Position numbers and translations under genes: made by a program | Shown: piece after piece, positions 18,330-26,616 of the stretch | Position numbering within the stretch: the stretch's first letter is position 1 | Layout of the letters: each line of letters begins with the position of its first letter | NCBI RefSeq assembly: GCF_002192455.1 | Contig: NZ_CP021744.1 | Location: 4,741,001 to 4,805,000, forward strand | Length of the DNA: 64,000 nucleotides | Direction: 5' to 3' | Origin: Streptomyces albireticuli | GTDB lineage: Bacteria > Actinomycetota > Actinomycetes > Streptomycetales > Streptomycetaceae | The notes under the pieces: generated by a model | The model's input: the letters and a program-made list of their open reading frames with translations, nothing else | Databases searched by the model: none | Told to the model about the DNA's origin: nothing

Positions 18330-19586
18330 GTGCGCCGCCGACTGATCAACTCCACCCTCGCCGTCGTCCTCGTCGTGATCGCCGTCTTCGGCGTCTCGCT
18401 CGTCCTCGTCGAGACCCGGACGATCGAGAGCAGCGCGCGGGAGAGCGTGAAGTCCGAGGCCGTGCGCCTGGTCGCCATCGTCGACAGCCGGCTGCTCGGG
18501 CACGAGCGCGTGGAGTCCGGGGTGCTGCGCGAGCAGATCACGCAGGAGCGCTACGCCCGCATCGACATCCCGGGCCGCCCTTCCATCGAGGTCGGCACCC
18601 GCCCGGAGGGCGGGGTCATCGCGGCGACGGAGAAGGGCGAGCAGGGCGAGATCGTCCGGGTCGAGGAGTCCCGCTCCACGGTCAGCCGGGAGGTCGGCCG
18701 CACCCTGCTGGTGATCCTCGCGGTGGCCCTGCTGGCCGTCGTCGCGGCCGTCTTCCTGGCCGTGCGTCAGGCCAACCGGCTCACCGCGCCGCTCACCGAC
18801 CTCGCCGAGACGGCCGAGCGCCTGGGCTCGGGCGACCCCCGGCCCCGCCACCGCCGCTACGGGGTGCCCGAGCTGGACCGGGTCGCGGACGTCCTGGACT
18901 CCAGCGCCGAGCGGATCGCCCGGATGCTCACCGCCGAGCGGCGGCTGGCCGCCGACGCCTCGCACCAGCTCCGCACCCCGCTGACGGCGCTCTCCATGCG
19001 GCTGGAGGAGATCACGCTCACCGACGAGCCGGAGACGGTCAAGGAGGAGGCGACGATCGCCCTCGCCCAGGTGGAGCGGCTCACCGACGTCGTCCAGCGG
19101 CTGCTGACGAACTCCCGTGACCCCAAGTCCAGCTCGGCCGTCACCTTCGACCTGGACGAGGTCATCAAGCAGCAGCTGGAGGAGTGGCGGCCCGCCACGC
19201 GCAGTGAGGGCCGGGCGCTGGTGCGCTCGGGCAAGCCGGGGCTGCGGGCCGTCGGCACCCCGGGCGCCGTCTCCCAGGTCCTCGCGACGCTCATCGAGAA
19301 CTCCCTGATGCACGGGGACGGCACGGTGGCGCTGCGCACCCGGGTCACGGGCAACCAGGCGGTCGTGGAGGTCACCGACGAGGGCCCGGGGGTCCCCGCG
19401 GACCTGGGTGCCCGGGTCTTCGAGCGGACGGTCAGCGGCCGGAACTCCACGGGCCTCGGCCTCGCGGTCGCCCGCGACCTGGCGGAGGCGGACGGCGGCC
19501 GGCTGGAGCTCCTCCAGGCGAACCCGCCGGTGTTCGCGCTCTTCCTGAGCCGTGAGGCGGACGGCCACGGCGAAGGCGACGGCTGA
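18330..19586 (+). CDS. Two-component sensor histidine kinase
   Basis: A 418-residue membrane kinase. There are two transmembrane segments (about residues 5-28 and 124-146) around an extracellular sensor region of roughly 95 residues, followed by a HAMP domain (RQANRLTAPLTDLAETAERLGSGD). The dimerisation domain has the phospho-histidine in ADASHQLRTPLTALSMRLEEI (about H209). The ATPase domain shows the N box (LIENSLMHG), the G1 box (VTDEGPGVP) and the G2 box (GLGLAVARDLAEADGG). GTG start at 18330 after GAGGGCAC. It probably phosphorylates the regulator just upstream. The sensor domain gives no clue to the signal. Confidence 0.93.
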   Translation: MRRRLINSTLAVVLVVIAVFGVSLVLVETRTIESSARESVKSEAVRLVAIVDSRLLGHERVESGVLREQITQERYARIDIPGRPSIEVGTRPEGGVIAATEKGEQGEIVRVEESRSTVSREVGRTLLVILAVALLAVVAAVFLAVRQANRLTAPLTDLAETAERLGSGDPRPRHRRYGVPELDRVADVLDSSAERIARMLTAERRLAADASHQLRTPLTALSMRLEEITLTDEPETVKEEATIALAQVERLTDVVQRLLTNSRDPKSSSAVTFDLDEVIKQQLEEWRPATRSEGRALVRSGKPGLRAVGTPGAVSQVLATLIENSLMHGDGTVALRTRVTGNQAVVEVTDEGPGVPADLGARVFERTVSGRNSTGLGLAVARDLAEADGGRLELLQANPPVFALFLSREADGHGEGDG

Positions 19587-19623
19587 GAGCCGCCGCCCGT
19601 ACCTCCGGCGCCCCCGGGGACAC

Positions 19624-20130
19624 CTACTTACGCGCCTCGGCCCGCTCCGGAGCCGTCGCCAGGAACGATTCAGCAGTCTCCACGGCCTCCCGCGCGGGCA
19701 GCGCCCGGAAGACCCAGGTCCGGTAGGACCAGAAGCGGAAGACCGTCCCTATGCCGAGCCCGACGACGTTCTTCGCGATGTTGTCCGCGAGCGACGAGGT
19801 CAGCCCGAAGCCGTAGTGCGAGAGCGCCAGGATGCCGTTCTCGATCACCAGGCCCGCCCCGCTGAAGAGCAGGAAGAGGGAGAGCTCGCGGCTGCGCCGG
19901 GAGCGGTCGCACTCGCGGTACGTCCAGTAGCGGTTGCCCACATAATTCGTGGCGATCGCGACGGCGGTGGCGATGACGCCCGAGCGCACCACCGCGAGCT
20001 GGAATCCGTGCACGCAGATGTTGAAGACGATGAGATTGACCACGAACCCCATGGCTCCGACCGCGCCGAATTTCGCGATCTCGCGGGCCAGCCGTTCCAG
20101 CCGGGATCGCACTGTGCGCCGTTGATTCAT
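19624..20130 (-). CDS. GtrA-family small membrane protein
   Basis: A 168-residue protein with four transmembrane helices: KFGAVGAMGFVVNLIVFNIC, VIATAVAIATNYVGNRYWTYRE, SLFLLFSGAGLVIENGILALSH and NIAKNVVGLGIGTVFRFWSYRTWVF. The NYVGNRYWTY and FRFWSYRTWVF pieces are the GtrA hallmark. GtrA proteins help move or modify lipid-linked sugars for cell-surface polysaccharides. The start is uncertain: ATG 20130 is chosen because relatives begin shortly before the first helix; an in-frame ATG at 20196 would add 22 residues. It is convergent with the histidine kinase gene and divergent from purK. Confidence 0.8.
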   Translation of the reverse strand: MNQRRTVRSRLERLAREIAKFGAVGAMGFVVNLIVFNICVHGFQLAVVRSGVIATAVAIATNYVGNRYWTYRECDRSRRSRELSLFLLFSGAGLVIENGILALSHYGFGLTSSLADNIAKNVVGLGIGTVFRFWSYRTWVFRALPAREAVETAESFLATAPERAEARK

Positions 20131-20334
20131 AACGATCGTCAGGCTCCGTCGGTGGGCGGTCGGGGAAAGTGTTCCGAGGGGTGAAGCGGCGTTCATGCTA
20201 TCCAGCGACCCCGGCGGCCGATGGGCCGAGTCGGTGAACGCGAGACGAACGCGCGCGATATCGGCCATCACCGCACGGGACGTCTCTTCGGACGATCCTC
20301 CAAACGCGGTGCCCGGGTGGTTCGCGCGTACGGA

Positions 20335-20340
20335 TACTCT
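20335..20340 (+). promoter_or_regulatory. -10 element of a probable leaderless purK promoter
   Basis: TACTCT at 20335-20340 ends six bases before the purK GTG at 20347, so transcription should start at or next to the start codon. No ribosome site precedes the GTG. A -35 element is not clear. Confidence 0.5.
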
Positions 20341-20346
20341 GGGGGC

Positions 20347-21486
20347 GTGACGTTCCCGGTAGTCGGCATGGTCGGCGGCGGCCAGCTCGCCCGTATGACC
20401 CACGAGGCGGGCATCCCCCTCGGCATCAAGTTCAAGCTGCTCAGCGATACCCCGCAGGACTCGGCGGCCCAGGTCGTGAGCGAGGTCGTCATCGGCGACT
20501 ATCGCGACCTGGAAACCCTTCGTGCTTTCGCACAAGGCTGCGATGTGATCACCTTCGATCACGAGCACGTTCCGACCGAGCACCTACGGGCCCTGGAGGC
20601 CGACGGCATCCCCGTCCGCCCCGGGCCCGACGCGTTGGTGCACGCCCAGGACAAGGGCGTGATGCGGGCGAAGCTCACGGAGATCGGAGTGCCCTGTCCA
20701 CGGCACCGGATCGTGGCCGATCCGGCCGACGTGGTGCGCTTCGCGGAAGAGGGTGACGGATTCCCCGTCGTCCTCAAGACCGTGCGCGGCGGTTACGACG
20801 GCAAGGGCGTGTGGGTGGTCCGCGACGCCGAGGGCGCGCGGGAACCCTTCCGCGCCGGGGTGCCCGTCCTCGCCGAGGAGAAGGTCGACTTCGTCCGCGA
20901 GCTCGCGGCCAACGTCGTCCGCTCCCCGCACGGCCAGGCGGTCTCCTACCCCGTCGTGGAGTCCATCCAGGTCGACGGCGTGTGCGACACCGTGATCGCC
21001 CCCGCGCCCGGCCTCTCCGCGGAGCTCTCGGCGCACGCCCAGGAGCTCGCCCTGAAGGTGGCCAAGGAGCTGGGCGTGGTCGGACACCTCGCCGTGGAGC
21101 TCTTCGAGACCCGCGACGGCCGCGTCCTCGTCAACGAGCTGGCCATGCGCCCGCACAACTCCGGTCACTGGACCCAGGACGGCGCGATCACCTCGCAGTT
21201 CGCCAACCACGTCCGGGCCGTGCTGGATCTCCCGCTCGGCGACCCCCGCCCCCGGGCCCGGTGGACCGTCATGGCCAATGTGCTCGGCGGCGACTACCCG
21301 GACATGTATTCCGCGTACCTCCATTGCATGGCACGCGACCCGGGGCTGAAGATCCATATGTACGGCAAGGACGTGAAGCCCGGCCGCAAGGTCGGGCACG
21401 TCAACACCTACGGCGACGACCTGGCGGATGTGCGTGAGCGCGCGAGCCACGCCGCCGGATATCTGCGAGGAACGATCACCGAATGA
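20347..21486 (+). CDS. purK: 5-(carboxyamino)imidazole ribonucleotide synthase
   Basis: A 379-residue ATP-grasp enzyme that makes N5-CAIR from AIR, ATP and bicarbonate in de novo purine synthesis. The N-terminal VGMVGGGQLARMTHEA motif binds substrate, ITFDHEHVP is family-specific, and the ATP-grasp core has PVVLKTVRGGYDGKGV, EEKVDFVRELAANVVRSP and the metal-binding VNELAMRPHNSGHWT. GTG 20347 starts right at the first strand; upstream in-frame codons are not conserved-looking. It appears leaderless. Its stop overlaps the purE start (ATGA), the standard purK-purE arrangement. Confidence 0.96.
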   Translation: MTFPVVGMVGGGQLARMTHEAGIPLGIKFKLLSDTPQDSAAQVVSEVVIGDYRDLETLRAFAQGCDVITFDHEHVPTEHLRALEADGIPVRPGPDALVHAQDKGVMRAKLTEIGVPCPRHRIVADPADVVRFAEEGDGFPVVLKTVRGGYDGKGVWVVRDAEGAREPFRAGVPVLAEEKVDFVRELAANVVRSPHGQAVSYPVVESIQVDGVCDTVIAPAPGLSAELSAHAQELALKVAKELGVVGHLAVELFETRDGRVLVNELAMRPHNSGHWTQDGAITSQFANHVRAVLDLPLGDPRPRARWTVMANVLGGDYPDMYSAYLHCMARDPGLKIHMYGKDVKPGRKVGHVNTYGDDLADVRERASHAAGYLRGTITE

Positions 21487-22010
21487 CCAGCTCCCCCCTC
21501 GTCGGCATCGTGATGGGCTCGGATTCCGACTGGCCCGTCATGGAGGCCGCCGCCAAGGCCCTGGACGAATTCGAGGTCCCTTACGAGGTCGACGTCGTCT
21601 CCGCGCACCGGATGCCGCGCGAGATGATCGCGTACGGCGAGGGGGCCGCGGGCCGCGGTCTCAAGGCGGTCATCGCCGGCGCCGGGGGAGCCGCCCACCT
21701 GCCCGGGATGCTCGCCTCCGTCACCCCGCTGCCGGTCATCGGCGTGCCCGTGCCGCTGAAGTACCTCGACGGCATGGACTCCCTGCTGTCCATCGTGCAG
21801 ATGCCGGCCGGGGTGCCGGTCGCCACCGTCTCCGTCGCCGGTGCCCGCAACGCGGGCCTGCTCGCCGTCCGGATGCTCGCCGCGCACGACGCCGAGCTCC
21901 AGGAGCGGATGCGCCACTTCCAGGACGAGCTCAACGAGCAGGCGACCGAGAAGGGCCGCCGGCTGCGCGCCAAGGCCGGCGGCAACGACTCCTTCGGCTT
22001 CGGGAAGTGA
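21483..22010 (+). CDS. purE: N5-CAIR mutase, catalytic subunit of phosphoribosylaminoimidazole carboxylase
   Basis: A 175-residue class I PurE that rearranges N5-CAIR to CAIR. The signature GIVMGSDSDWPVMEAA is at the N-terminus, the catalytic histidine is in VVSAHRMP (about residue 42), and VIAGAGGAAHLPGMLAS and NAGLLAVRMLA follow. It is an octameric cytosolic enzyme by family knowledge. It is translationally coupled to purK by ATGA and its own stop overlaps the dipeptidase start by GTGA. Confidence 0.96.
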   Translation: MTSSPLVGIVMGSDSDWPVMEAAAKALDEFEVPYEVDVVSAHRMPREMIAYGEGAAGRGLKAVIAGAGGAAHLPGMLASVTPLPVIGVPVPLKYLDGMDSLLSIVQMPAGVPVATVSVAGARNAGLLAVRMLAAHDAELQERMRHFQDELNEQATEKGRRLRAKAGGNDSFGFGK

Positions 22011-23212
22011 CCGCCGTGACCGCCGGGAACGCCCACCTCGCCCGCGCCCGGGAGCTCCTCGCCGCGCACCCCGTCGTCGACGGCCACAACGACCTCCCCT
22101 GGGCGCTGCGCGAGCAGGTCCGCTACGACCTCGACCGGCGCGACATCGCCACCGACCAGAGCGCCGACCTGCACACCGACCTGCCGCGGCTGCGCGAGGG
22201 CGGCGTCGGCGCGCAGTTCTGGTCCGTCTACGTCCGCACCGACATGGCCGGCGACGAGGCCGTCAGCGCCACGCTCGAACAGATCGACGTCGTACGGCAG
22301 CTCGTCGCCCGCCACCCCGCCGACCTCCGGCTCGCGTTCACCGCCGACGACATGGAGGCGGCGCGCGCCGAGGGCAGGATCGCCTCGCTGATGGGCGCCG
22401 AGGGCGGCCACAGCATCAACAACTCCCTCGCGACGCTGCGCGCCCTGCACCGGCTCGGCGTCCGCTACATGACGCTGACCCACAACGACAACATCGCGTG
22501 GGCGGACTCGGCGACCGACGAGCCGAGGGCGGGCGGGCTGACCCGCTTCGGCGAGGAGGTCGTCCGGGAGATGAACCGCACGGGCGTGCTCGTCGACCTC
22601 AGCCACGTCTCGGCCGGCACCATGCGGGACGCGCTGCGGGTCACCGAGGCGCCGGTGATCTTCTCGCACTCCTCCGCGCGCGCCGTCTGCGACCACCCGC
22701 GCAACATCCCCGACGACGTGCTCGCCGCGCTGCCCGCCAACGGCGGCGTGGCCATGGCCACCTTCGTGCCCAAGTTCATCCTGCCGGCCGCCATCGAGTG
22801 GACCCTGGCCGCGGACGAGAACATGCGCGCCAACGGCCTGCACCACCTGGACACCACGGCCGCGGGCATGGCCGTGCAGCGCGCCTTCGAGGCCGTCCGC
22901 CCGCGCCCGCTCGCCACGGCCGCGACGGTCGCCGACCACCTCGACCACATGCGCGAGGTCGCCGGCGTCGACCACATCGGCATCGGCGGCGACTACGACG
23001 GCACGGCCTTCACCCCGGCCGACCTCGCGGACGTCGCGGGCTACCCCCACTTGATCGCGGAGCTGCTGCGCCGCGGCTGGTCGGACGCCGACCTCGCCAA
23101 GCTCACCTGGAAGAACGCCGTGCGCGTGCTGCGCGACGCGGAGGACGTGGCGCGCGGGCTCCAGGCGAGCCGCGGCCCGTCGATCGCCACGATCGACCAG
23201 CTGGACGGCTGA
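22007..23212 (+). CDS. Renal-dipeptidase-like (M19) dipeptidase
   Basis: A 401-residue zinc dipeptidase. Metal ligands and family motifs are visible: VVDGHNDLPW (HxD), MGAEGGHSINN with the bridging glutamate, LTHNDNIAWADS, VDLSHVS, VIFSHSSARAVCDHPRN and HIGIGGDYDG. It matches the type represented by Sco3058 of S. coelicolor, a close bacterial relative of human renal dipeptidase that cleaves L-aminoacyl-D-amino acids. No signal peptide, so it acts in the cytosol. The GTG at 22007 overlaps the purE stop; a second GTG at 22016 is an alternative. Co-transcription with purKE is conserved in Streptomyces to my recollection, but the functional link is unclear. Confidence 0.93.
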   Translation: MTAVTAGNAHLARARELLAAHPVVDGHNDLPWALREQVRYDLDRRDIATDQSADLHTDLPRLREGGVGAQFWSVYVRTDMAGDEAVSATLEQIDVVRQLVARHPADLRLAFTADDMEAARAEGRIASLMGAEGGHSINNSLATLRALHRLGVRYMTLTHNDNIAWADSATDEPRAGGLTRFGEEVVREMNRTGVLVDLSHVSAGTMRDALRVTEAPVIFSHSSARAVCDHPRNIPDDVLAALPANGGVAMATFVPKFILPAAIEWTLAADENMRANGLHHLDTTAAGMAVQRAFEAVRPRPLATAATVADHLDHMREVAGVDHIGIGGDYDGTAFTPADLADVAGYPHLIAELLRRGWSDADLAKLTWKNAVRVLRDAEDVARGLQASRGPSIATIDQLDG

Positions 23213-23223
23213 CCGGCCCGCCG

Positions 23224-23259
23224 GAGCGGAACGGCCGGAAAGAGCCGGCCGGACCGCTC
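23224..23259. terminator. Hairpin between convergent dipeptidase and VOC genes
   Basis: GAGCGG (23224-23229) pairs with CCGCTC (23254-23259), and inside them CGGCCGG (23232-23238) pairs with CCGGCCG (23244-23250), with small internal mismatches. It overlaps the VOC stop codon and can serve both genes. Confidence 0.6.
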
Positions 23260-23638
23260 AGGCGGTACGGATCAGGCAGAACGGGTGCCCCGCGGGGTCG
23301 GCGTAGACACGGAAGTCGCGCCGGCCCCCGTCGTCGTCCACGTCCAGCGGCTTCGCCCCGAGCTCCAGCACCCGCGCGTGCGACGACTCCATGTCCGTCA
23401 CGTCGAGGTCGAGGTGGAGCTGCTGGGAGCCGCCGTCGGCGCGCGGCCACTCCGGCGGTACGAAGCCGGGGGCGCGCTGGAAGGCCAGCCGCGCGCCGTC
23501 CGGCAGATGGAGGTCCACCCAGTCGGCGTCCTCGGGGTCCTCCTCGATCCGGCCGCCGAGCACCTCGGCGTAGAACCGGGCGAGCCGGAGCGGCTCGGGG
23601 CAGTCGACGACGGTGGCCGTGATCTTCGCGAAGGACAC
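23258..23638 (-). CDS. VOC-superfamily (glyoxalase/dioxygenase fold) protein
   Basis: A 126-residue single VOC module pair: MSFAKITATVVDCPEPLRLARFYAEVLGG at the start, LHLDLDVTDMESSHARVLELGAK in the middle and VYADPAGHPFCLI at the end. These match the glyoxalase-like domain often annotated as DUF of glyoxalase/bleomycin resistance type. The metal-ligand pattern is incomplete, so whether it is enzymatic is unknown. GTG start at 23638 after GAGGAGAG. It lies downstream of, and on the same strand as, UDP-glucose dehydrogenase, with a hairpin between them. Confidence 0.8.
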   Translation of the reverse strand: MSFAKITATVVDCPEPLRLARFYAEVLGGRIEEDPEDADWVDLHLPDGARLAFQRAPGFVPPEWPRADGGSQQLHLDLDVTDMESSHARVLELGAKPLDVDDDGGRRDFRVYADPAGHPFCLIRTA

Positions 23639-23686
23639 GCTCTCTCCTCGGACGGTGCGGGTGGTGCGAGGGGGAAAGAATGAGGT

Positions 23687-23707
23687 CCCGGGGGTGCTTC
23701 CCCCGGG
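23687..23707 (-). terminator. Hairpin after UDP-glucose dehydrogenase gene
   Basis: CCCGGGGG (23687-23694) pairs with CCCCCGGG (23700-23707) across a 5-nt loop, immediately downstream of the minus-strand stop at 23718. It probably separates this transcript from the VOC gene. Confidence 0.55.
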
Positions 23708-23717
23708 GTCCGCCGGG

Positions 23718-25058
23718 CTACGCCTGCGGCCGGCCCATCGCCCGGAAGGCCCAGCCGGCGGTCCGCCAGGCGGCCGCGTCCAGGGCGTTGCGGCCGTCCA
23801 GGATCCGGCGCGCGGCCACGACCTCGCCCAGCGCCGCCGGGTCCAGCTCGCGGAACTCCGCCCACTCGGTGAGGTGCAGCACCACCTGGGCGCCGCGGCA
23901 CGCCTCCAGCGCGGTCGGCGCGTAGCCGAGCGTCGGGAAGAGGCTGCGGGCGTTGGCCATGCCCTTGGGGTCGTAGACCGTGACCTGGCCGCCCTGGAGG
24001 TGGATCTGCCCGGCGACGTTCAGCGCGGGGGAGTCCCGGACGTCGTCGGAGTCGGGCTTGAAGGTCGCGCCCAGGACGGCGACCCGCTGCCCGAGGAAGC
24101 TGCCGCCCAGGCTCTCGCGGGCCAGCTCGACCATGTGGCCGCGGCGGCGCATGTTGATGGAGTCGACCTCGCGGAGGAAGGTCAGCGCCTGGTCCACGCC
24201 CAGCTCGCCGGCGCGGGCCATGAAGGCGCGGATGTCCTTGGGCAGGCAGCCGCCGCCGAAGCCGATGCCGGCCCGCAGGAACTTCTTGCCGATCCGCTCG
24301 TCGTGGCCGATGGCCTCGGCCAGCTTCACCACGTCGCCGTCGGCCGCCTCGCACACCTCGGCCATGGCGTTGATGAAGGAGATCTTCGTGGCGAGGAAGG
24401 AGTTGGCGGCGGTCTTCACCAGCTCCGCCGTCGGGTAGTCCGTGACGACGAAGGGGGTGCCCTCGCCGATCGGGGTCGCGTAGACCTCGTGCAGCAGCTT
24501 CTCGCCGCGCTCGCCGGAGACGCCGACGACGATCCGGTCGGGGTGCAGGGTGTCCTGGACGGCGAAGCCCTCGCGCAGGAACTCGGGGTTCCAGGCGAGC
24601 TCGACCTCGTCGCCCGCCGGGGCGAGCTCGCGCAGCAGCGCCGCGAGCCGGGCCGCGCTGCCGACCGGCACGGTCGACTTGCCGACGACCAGCGCCGGGC
24701 GGTGCAGCACCCGGGCCAGCGAGGAGAAGGCGGCGTCGACGTAGGACATGTCGCAGGCGTACTCGCCGTGCTTCTGCGGGGTGTTCACACAGACGAAGTG
24801 GACGTCGCCGAACTCGCCGACCTCCTCCCAGGAGGTGGTGAAGCGCAGCCTGCCGGTCGAGCCCTCGATGCCGGCCACGTGGCGGCGCAGCAGCTCCTCC
24901 AGCCCGGGCTCGTACATGGGGACCTTGCCCCGGCCGAGCGTCTCGATCTTCTCGGGGACCACGTCGAGGCCCAGTACCTCGAAGCCGAGCTCGGCCATGG
25001 CCGCGGCATGGGTGGCGCCGAGGTATCCGGTGCCGATCACGGTGATCCTGGGGGCCAT
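23718..25058 (-). CDS. UDP-glucose/GDP-mannose dehydrogenase family, UDP-glucose 6-dehydrogenase
   Basis: A 446-residue NAD-dependent dehydrogenase that oxidises the C6 alcohol of a nucleotide sugar to the acid. The Rossmann motif ITVIGTGYLGATHAA is at the N-terminus. Other motifs are FVCVNTPQ, VVGKSTVPVG, NPEFLREGFAVQD, the substrate lysine in ELVKTAANSFLATKISFINAMAEVC and the catalytic cysteine in GIGFGGGCLPKDIRAF (about C264). The C-terminal domain has LGATFKPDSDDVRDSPAL. UDP-glucose is the likeliest substrate, giving UDP-glucuronate for surface polymers; GDP-mannose cannot be excluded since GDP-mannose genes are in the window. ATG 25058 follows GGAG. Confidence 0.92.
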   Translation of the reverse strand: MAPRITVIGTGYLGATHAAAMAELGFEVLGLDVVPEKIETLGRGKVPMYEPGLEELLRRHVAGIEGSTGRLRFTTSWEEVGEFGDVHFVCVNTPQKHGEYACDMSYVDAAFSSLARVLHRPALVVGKSTVPVGSAARLAALLRELAPAGDEVELAWNPEFLREGFAVQDTLHPDRIVVGVSGERGEKLLHEVYATPIGEGTPFVVTDYPTAELVKTAANSFLATKISFINAMAEVCEAADGDVVKLAEAIGHDERIGKKFLRAGIGFGGGCLPKDIRAFMARAGELGVDQALTFLREVDSINMRRRGHMVELARESLGGSFLGQRVAVLGATFKPDSDDVRDSPALNVAGQIHLQGGQVTVYDPKGMANARSLFPTLGYAPTALEACRGAQVVLHLTEWAEFRELDPAALGEVVAARRILDGRNALDAAAWRTAGWAFRAMGRPQA

Positions 25059-25250
25059 GCGTGCTCCATGTGCTGACGGGCTGGTGCGGTGCCCGAGCAT
25101 AGTAGGGGCCCGGCAGGGGAAGGACCTGGGGAGACGCCATGAACATCGGGCGCCGTACCGGACGTGGTGCCGAGCGCGGTGCGCACTCGTGCGGACCGTC
25201 GTCGCGACGCTGTCGGCAAGCTCACGTATCCCTGCCCGGAAGCCGCCCCC

Positions 25251-25281
25251 TAGAATCGAGTTACTAAACGGTAGTTAACTC
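25251..25281 (+). promoter_or_regulatory. Candidate promoter and operator of acyl-CoA dehydrogenase
   Basis: TAGAAT (25251-25256) is a good -10 element. Right after it, GAGTTACTA (25258-25266) and TAGTTAACTC (25272-25281) form a near-palindrome, with one extra base in the right arm. It would lie across the transcription start, a typical repressor site (TetR- or GntR-like). Confidence 0.45.
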
Positions 25282-25296
25282 TCAGGGGAGTACGCC

Positions 25297-26457
25297 TTGG
25301 CGGGATCAAAGGACTTCGACCTGTACCGGCCGGCCGAGGAGCACGACGAGCTCCGCAAGGTCGTGCGCCAGCTCGCCGAGGCGAAGATCGCCCCGTTCGC
25401 CACCGAGGTCGACGAGCAGGCCCGCTTCCCGCAGGAGGCGCTGGACGCCCTGGTGGCCTCGGACCTGCACGCCGTGCACGTCCCCGAGGAGTTCGGCGGC
25501 GCCGGCGCCGACGCCCTGGCCACCGTGATCGTCATCGAGGAGGTCGCCCGCGTCTGCGCCTCGTCCTCCCTGATCCCCGCGGTCAACAAGCTCGGCTCGC
25601 TGCCGGTGATCCTCTCCGGCTCGGACGAGCTGAAGAAGCGCTACCTGGGCCCGCTCGCCAAGGGCGACGCGATGTTCTCGTACTGCCTGAGCGAGCCCGA
25701 CGCGGGCTCCGACGCGGCCGGCATGAAGACCAAGGCCGTGCGCGACGGCGACCACTGGATCCTCAATGGCGTGAAGCGCTGGATCACCAACGCCGGCGTC
25801 AGCGAGTACTACACGGTGATGGCCGTCACCGACCCCGAGAAGCGCTCCAAGGGCATCTCCGCCTTCGTCGTGGAGAAGTCCGACGAGGGCGTCTCCTTCG
25901 GTGCCCCGGAGAAGAAGCTCGGCATCAAGGGCTCCCCGACCCGCGAGGTCTACCTCGACAACGTCCGCATCCCCGCGGACCGCATGATCGGCGAGGAGGG
26001 CACCGGCTTCGCCACGGCGATGAAGACCCTGGACCACACCCGCATCACCATCGCGGCCCAGGCCCTCGGCATCGCCCAGGGCGCCCTCGACTACGCCAAG
26101 GGCTACGTCCAGGAGCGCAAGCAGTTCGGCAAGCCGATCGGCGACTTCCAGGGCGTCCAGTTCATGCTCGCCGACATGGCCATGAAGATCGAGGCCGCCC
26201 GCCAGCTGACCTACGCGGCCGCCGCCAAGTCCGAGCGCGGTGACAGCGACCTCACCTTCCAGGGCGCGGCGGCGAAGTGCTTCGCCTCCGACGTGGCCAT
26301 GGAGGTCACGGTGGACGCCGTCCAGCTCCTCGGCGGCTACGGCTACACCCGTGACTACCCGGTCGAGCGCATGATGCGCGACGCCAAGATCACGCAGATT
26401 TATGAAGGCACGAATCAGGTCCAGCGCATCGTGATGGCGAGGAACCTGCCGAAGTAG
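25297..26457 (+). CDS. Acyl-CoA dehydrogenase
   Basis: A 386-residue flavoprotein that introduces the alpha-beta double bond in acyl-CoA, passing electrons to ETF. Signatures are YCLSEPDAGSDAAGMKTKAV (FAD loop, about residues 128-148), the KGISAFVVEK strand, QFGKPIGDFQGVQFMLADMAMKIEAAR and QLLGGYGYTRDYPVERMMRDAKITQIYEGTNQVQR. The glutamate of YEGTNQ is in the catalytic-base position of short-chain enzymes, so a short or branched-chain substrate is likely. The start is the TTG at 25297, supported by GGGGAG about seven bases upstream and by the absence of an in-frame ATG or GTG at a better place. Codon usage is highly biased, suggesting strong expression. Confidence 0.93.
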   Translation: MAGSKDFDLYRPAEEHDELRKVVRQLAEAKIAPFATEVDEQARFPQEALDALVASDLHAVHVPEEFGGAGADALATVIVIEEVARVCASSSLIPAVNKLGSLPVILSGSDELKKRYLGPLAKGDAMFSYCLSEPDAGSDAAGMKTKAVRDGDHWILNGVKRWITNAGVSEYYTVMAVTDPEKRSKGISAFVVEKSDEGVSFGAPEKKLGIKGSPTREVYLDNVRIPADRMIGEEGTGFATAMKTLDHTRITIAAQALGIAQGALDYAKGYVQERKQFGKPIGDFQGVQFMLADMAMKIEAARQLTYAAAAKSERGDSDLTFQGAAAKCFASDVAMEVTVDAVQLLGGYGYTRDYPVERMMRDAKITQIYEGTNQVQRIVMARNLPK

Positions 26458-26491
26458 CCCCGGGCACGCGCCCGTGCGGCGCGCGAGCGGG

Positions 26492-26522
26492 AAGGCCCCC
26501 CGGCACCCTGCCGGGGGGCCTT
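26492..26522 (+). terminator. 14-bp hairpin after acyl-CoA dehydrogenase
   Basis: AAGGCCCCCCGGCA (26492-26505) pairs perfectly with TGCCGGGGGGCCTT (26509-26522) around CCC, followed by TCG. A strong terminator between two genes on the same strand. Confidence 0.8.
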
Positions 26523-26616
26523 TCGCGCCCGTACGGGCCAATACCCCTGGCGGCGCCGCGGCCGCGCGCCGAAGCTGCGGGTGGAGGACGCCCGTACCGC
26601 CATGGAGGCCCCGCTC

